NCBI RefSeq assembly: GCF_000237925.1
Contig: NW_017386017.1
Location: 1 to 64,000 of the forward strand
Reading direction: 5' to 3'
Length of the DNA: 64,000 bases
Source of the DNA: Schistosoma mansoni
Taxonomy: Eukaryota > Platyhelminthes > Trematoda > Strigeidida > Schistosomatidae
Positions 27,901 through 33,900 of the stretch are shown in pieces. The translations under genes were made by a program, and so were the position numbers. Under the pieces are notes generated by a model. The model did not search any database, was not told the origin of the DNA, and worked only from the letters and a program-made list of their open reading frames with translations. Within the stretch, counting starts at the first letter, position 1. Each line of letters opens with the position of its first letter.

Positions 27901-30900
27901 ATCTAGACATAATAAACTATTATGAATGTTACGTCCTTGAATCTGTCTACCCACTTAGTGCCGAGTATAATGTAGATTAAGACCTTGACCCGGTAGGCTG
28001 ACTGGCTTAACCTTGAGGCTAATATGCGTGAGTTCGAAATAGGGGTAGAGAGACGAAAACTATTCTGTCCCTGATTGGCTGGCAAGCACGAGAGAGAGAG
28101 AGAAGACAAAGACAGCTGGAACACTAATCACTTTATTCCAACCCCGATCTAGCACTCGAATTCCCAATTCAGATTAGGGTGAAAAGTTACATGAATAAAT
28201 AGATGACTAAGCGGACCACAACGTACAATAATTAGAAAAATACAATCATGTCCAAAACTGGGGAATTATAGTAGAAAATAGGGTACAAAAGATTACGTCA
28301 AAATGACAATAACTTTAGAACAGAAAATGCTATGGCAATGAATTATACATCAAACGAAAGCTTATGATCTGTAGAATAGGCTAGGGGCAAAAGTAAATGT
28401 TACAGTTTTACAAGCTTTGAATTAAATGAATTAACGTCCCCGAAAATAGCTTCCGTAATTTGTTCAGGCTTCTAGTTTTGCGGATCACATCATCTTCCCC
28501 CTTGACAAAAAAAAAGTTATGTCATCACTGCCATTGACTGAGTGCATAAAGGAAAAACTGGATTGCGTTGTGGTCGTGACCGATTGGGTTAACTGGAATA
28601 AACAAAAAAAAGAAAAACGGTTAGACACTAATTACAAACAGTAGCTAAGATATCATCACTGATATCTCCCCTCAGAAGTATATGCTCTTTTCTTCGGGTC
28701 CACCTGCAGTATATCGGGCCTTCTGCGTTTCCGTTGTGATCTCCTAATAGGATGTTGTTCCAGTTGTACAGTTTTCTTAGTTGCTGGACTTCCTATGTCG
28801 AAACTGTCCAGGAAGACTTCCCACAATGAGCACATTTTCTCGGTTTTCTGAGGAGTACCAGAATTTTCCAGTATGTGGTTAGCGTGACGTATCCACTTTT
28901 GGCCTTCAACCTCCACCACATACATTACATTCCCTCGTCTCCCAAGTATGCGTCCACTGGTCCATTGTGGAGGTGAGTATCGGAAATCACGGACAAATAC
29001 TTTTTGATTATCTCGGAAGATTCTACTTTTCGCCCCATGGTGACGATTAAATTGAGATTCCATCTTCTGGTTTCTTCCTACACCATTTTGCTTTGGTTTT
29101 ATGGCATCGAGAGCAGTTTTAACTTTTCTACCAAACATAATTTCTGCTGGAGACAATTTATTCGGCGCTGATGGATTTGGAGTCGTTCTGTAGACTAACA
29201 GAAAATCATCAAGAATTTCCTTTATCTTCCCTTCCCCCCTTGCCTTCAGTAGCGCTCTTTTGAAGGTATCCACAAACCTTTCTGCTTGACCATTTGATTG
29301 CGGATGGTATGGAGGTGAACGAACATGTTTGACCCCAAACCTGTTGCAGAAGTCGGAGAAAATGGAAGAAGTAAACTGAGTGCCATTATCTGACACGAGA
29401 ATATCTGGGACTCCGAAACGAGAGAATAACTGCCGTAACTCGATAATAGTCTCTTGCGACGTGATTTGCTTCATGGGTAGAATCTCTGGCCACTTTGAGT
29501 AGGCGTCGACACAAATGAGGAAATATGTACCTTGAAATGGGCCGGCAAAATCAATGTGTATACGCGACCAAGGTTCTTTCGGCGATGGCCAAGAATTGAG
29601 TTCAGCTTTCCGTGGACATTTCGAGGCTGCAGCACATTTTCTGCACGCACGCACTAAATCTTCGATGTGTTCATCAATGTTAGGCCAGTATACATAACTT
29701 CGAGCAATAGCTTTCATTCTTCCAATACCTGGATGAGCTGTGTGCAGTTGTTTCAGAACGAGTGAGCGTAGGTTACTTGGAATTACTACGCGATCAGCGA
29801 ACATAATACAGTCATTTACGATGGATAAAGATTGGCGTCGTTGATAATACTGTTTTAGTTCATGAGATGTTATACGTGGGGGCCAACCACGCCGGATAAA
29901 TGTAGCTAGTTGCCTTAAGATAGGATCACGGAGAGTGTGATCAGCGATTCGAGCAGCTGTCACTGGAAGAATTCGCGTTGAATTGAGCAACATGCTGCTT
30001 ACATCTTCTTCCACTGATATAGAAGCAATGACAGTATCTTCATTTTCAAGCTTATGATTTCTTATTAAGCGCGATAGTGCATCAGCATGACCAAAGTCAG
30101 AGGTAGATTTGTATTTGATAGTGAAATCATAACCCAACAACATTGTAGCCCATCGTTGGAGGCGATTTGCAGTATAAACTGGTATACCTTTCTTAGATCC
30201 AAAGATCGATAATAGGGGTTTATGATCAGTAAATAAGGTAAATTTTCTACCATGCAGCATTTTGTGAAACTTCTTAACTGCAAAAACTAGTGCCAATCCT
30301 TCTTTCTCAATTTGGCTGTACTTGCGTTCTGCCGAAGTCAACGTTCTGGAGGCATGGGCTATAGCTTTCTCTGTGCCGTCTTGAAACCTGTGGGATATAA
30401 CAGCTCCGACACCATAATCAGAAGCATCTGCGGCAACAACGATTTCCAGTGAGGGATCAAAATACGTAAGAAGTAGGTCCGATATTAATAGTGACTTTAC
30501 TTTGTCAAAACTCTTTTGACACTCTGTGGACCAGTTCCATTTTACATTTTTGGATAATAGATGGTTCATGGGTGCTCGGAGGCGATGCAATTGTGGTAAA
30601 AAGTTACTGTAATAACTGATAAGACCAAGGAACGAGCGTAGAGTTGCGACGTTAGATGGTGGAGGCATATTTTGGATAGCTCGTACGTTTTCTGGATCTG
30701 GGCGTCGTCCATTTTTGTCGAAAACAAAACCAAGATATTTTACCGAGTCCATGAAAAATTTACACTTCTCTTCTTTTAGATAAAATCCATACTCAGATAT
30801 TTTGGTCAAAACAGCATCAAGTCGATCAAATAAATCGGACTTACTGGAACCTGTAACTATAACATCATCCAGATAGACAGCGACTCCTGGCAAATTTGCC

Positions 30901-33900
30901 AACATAGTGTCCATAATTTGTTGAAAAATAGCTGGTGCTGGTTTCACACCAAAAGGCAAACGTTTATATTGATAAAGACCTCTGTGAGTGTTAATCGTCA
31001 GTAGTGGTTGGGAGACTGGATCAACTGCTATTTGGAGATATGCGTCAGCAAGGTCAATCTTAGCAAAATACTTCCCTCCATTTAGTTTGATAAATAAATC
31101 TTCCTGTATGGGAAGTGGATAAGTGTGATCCTCTAAAGCATCATTTAGACCAGTGGAAAAATCAGCACATATGCGAACAGTCCCATTTGCCTTTCTCACA
31201 ACTACTATGGGAGCAGCCCACGGTGAATAATTTACTGGCTGAATGACACCCAGTGCTTCCAACCTGTCAAGTTCCTGGTCAACGACTGACAGAGCAGCAT
31301 AAGGTACTGGTCGTTTTGGTCTGAAGACAGGTTTTGCATTTTGCTTTAACGACAAGAAAACTTTGGTGAACTTACAACAGCCCAGTTTGTTTTGGAATAC
31401 ACCTGCATGTTTTTGTCGAAGATGATTTACATGGGATGTGGTCGACATTTTAGAGGCATAAGATGCATGAGATTTTGAGATATTACGACAGCATACTTTG
31501 TTTGATGAATTTGATGGGGAAACATTTTGTGAACATGTTACATCGGAGTTATTTGATTCAGCATCATTATGAGAACACCTCAAATCGGAGGTATTTGATT
31601 TGACATCATTATGAGAACACATTAAATCGGAGGAATTCGATTCAGAAATATTACGAGAACATGTTACATCGGAAGCATTTAGTTCATAAACATCAGGGGA
31701 ACATGACACAACTGAGGCATTTGATTCAGAAATATCATGAGAATTTTGGATAGAATTAGAGCAAGGATTATGAGAACATACTTCATTTAATAAACTATTT
31801 AAGACATCAATCTTCTCAATCCAGTCCAATCCCAATAGATCTAAATCATGCCGATTTGTTAGATAACAAACATCAGTAAATTTATGTCCCTTGAACTGCA
31901 CGTTGCAGGTGACTTCTCCAGTTAGCTTCACTATGTCGCCTGAAGCATTTCGAGCAACATGCTCTGTGGTCGGATGCGTGGGCACCCTAGCTTACTCCAT
32001 GTGTTTTTGGAGATCAGTGTAATGTCGGAAGCAGTGTCCAACTGAAGACGAATAGGTTTTTCATTTACTAATAAGTTCACGTACTTCCGTTTACTTTGAA
32101 ATCCCACTTTAAAAGTTGCAAATGTGCTTTTGACTTGACTCTGTAGCTGTCGCTTCACATTTATGCCACGATGTTTGGACTGACGTTTATCTGAGGAGCA
32201 GTAACCTTCTTTATGACCAATGCGATGACATTGGCGGCATTTGTGGTTCTTGAATGGGCATAACTTCACAAAGTGCCATGATCCGCAAAACCAACATGGT
32301 GATGGTGGTTTACTAGAAGGTTTCTGTGTGTTCGCCGTCTTTTGTTTGGAAGGTTTGGAAGATCTGCATGCATTTATTGAAGCAAGATTGGAAGTCTTTG
32401 CATTTTGCTGTACCATCGTGGTATCATGTTTAAGATTTAACAACCGTTGACACTCGGTTGTGACCATTTGCAGGGTCATGTTAGGCTCCTGCTCAATGCG
32501 CGATAGAATTCTGGTACGTATATCCATATCTTCCGGATTCTTTAATCCACAGATAAAAATCAGACATTTAAATTGATCTGCTGTAATTTCATTTATTCTA
32601 AAACGTTCGCATTCTTTATTTACTTGTCCAGCGTATGTGAGATAATCATCAGATAAGGATTTTGATATTTGAAAACACTGATAACGGATGCTGAATAATG
32701 AGGATTGTTCACCAAAAATTTTAGATAAAATCTGAACTGTCTCATTGAATGATAAATCTCGTGGATTTTGTGGCAAAATGAAATTCACATATTTGTTATA
32801 TTCAAGTGTTCCGAGTCTTCTCAAGAGTAGGCGAACTTTGGCTGCATCATCAAGATTTGAGCATTCAACACGAAATGTGTCTTCAAAGCGACGAAACCAG
32901 GAATCGAAAATCATACCAGAATCGGGATCATAATTGAATTCACAAATAGAATTTACGATGCTATCATATTTATCTGACTGAGAATTTGAAGATGAATGAA
33001 ATGAGAGCTTCTGCATCAATGCATCTAAAAGCTTCATTTGGTTTGCATCATTCTGAGCTTGCTGAATTTGTAGAATAGTTTTAAGGTCGTCCAAAGAAAC
33101 AGACATTTTGATTTGAATCAATCAATATTTTTTTAAAAAAAATCTCCGTCGCCACTTTTGTTACGTCCTTGAATCTGTCTACCCACTTAGTGCCGAGTAT
33201 AATGTAGATTAAGACCTTGACCCGGTAGGCTGACTGGCTTAACCTTGAGGCTAATATGCGTGAGTTCGAAATAGGGGTAGAGAGACGAAAACTATTCTGT
33301 CCCTGATTGGCTGGCAAGCACGAGAGAGAGAGAGAAGACAAAGACAGCTGGAACACTAATCACTTTATTCCAACCCCGATCTAGCACTCGAATTCCCAAT
33401 TCAGATTAGGGTGAAAAGTTACATGAATAAATAGATGACTAAGCGGACCACAACGTACAATAATTAGAAAAATACAATCATGTCCAAAACTGGGGAATTA
33501 TAGTAGAAAATAGGGTACAAAAGATTACGTCAAAATGACAATAACTTTAGAACAGAAAATGCTATGGCAATGAATTATACATCAAACGAAAGCTTATGAT
33601 CTGTAGAATAGGCTAGGGGCAAAAGTAAATGTTACAGTTTTACAAGCTTTGAATTAAATGAATTAACGTCCCCGAAAATAGCTTCCGTAATTTGTTCAGG
33701 CTTCTAGTTTTGCGGATCACATCAATGAATAAACAATTACGGGATCGTGGATGCGCACTGCTGAGTAGTCCCATAATAGGACGAAAAGGCCGTCCAGTGC
33801 TTCCAGGTTTTCCATGGTGGTCTAGCTTCAATTGACTCATGATTTCAACTATGAAAATACTAAATTCTCCACAAAACCCCCTCTGATCTATTATGAAAAC

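Larger units (their letters stand above)
27927..33724 (-). mobile_element. Ty3/Gypsy LTR retrotransposon, apparently whole, very young
   Basis: 5798 bp with 566-bp LTRs (33159-33724 as 5', 27927-28492 as 3') that I read as identical. A 5-bp target duplication ATGAA flanks it (27922-27926, 33725-33729). Inside, a primer-binding-like GTGGCGACGGAG follows the 5' LTR and a purine tract AAGGGGGAAGA precedes the 3' LTR. Gag and Pol frames overlap slightly. Domain order gag, protease, RT, RNase H, integrase marks Ty3/Gypsy, closest by motif to the mag/K02A2.6-like branch. It looks whole or nearly so. The LTR identity implies recent insertion into iRhom intron 11. Confidence 0.93.
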
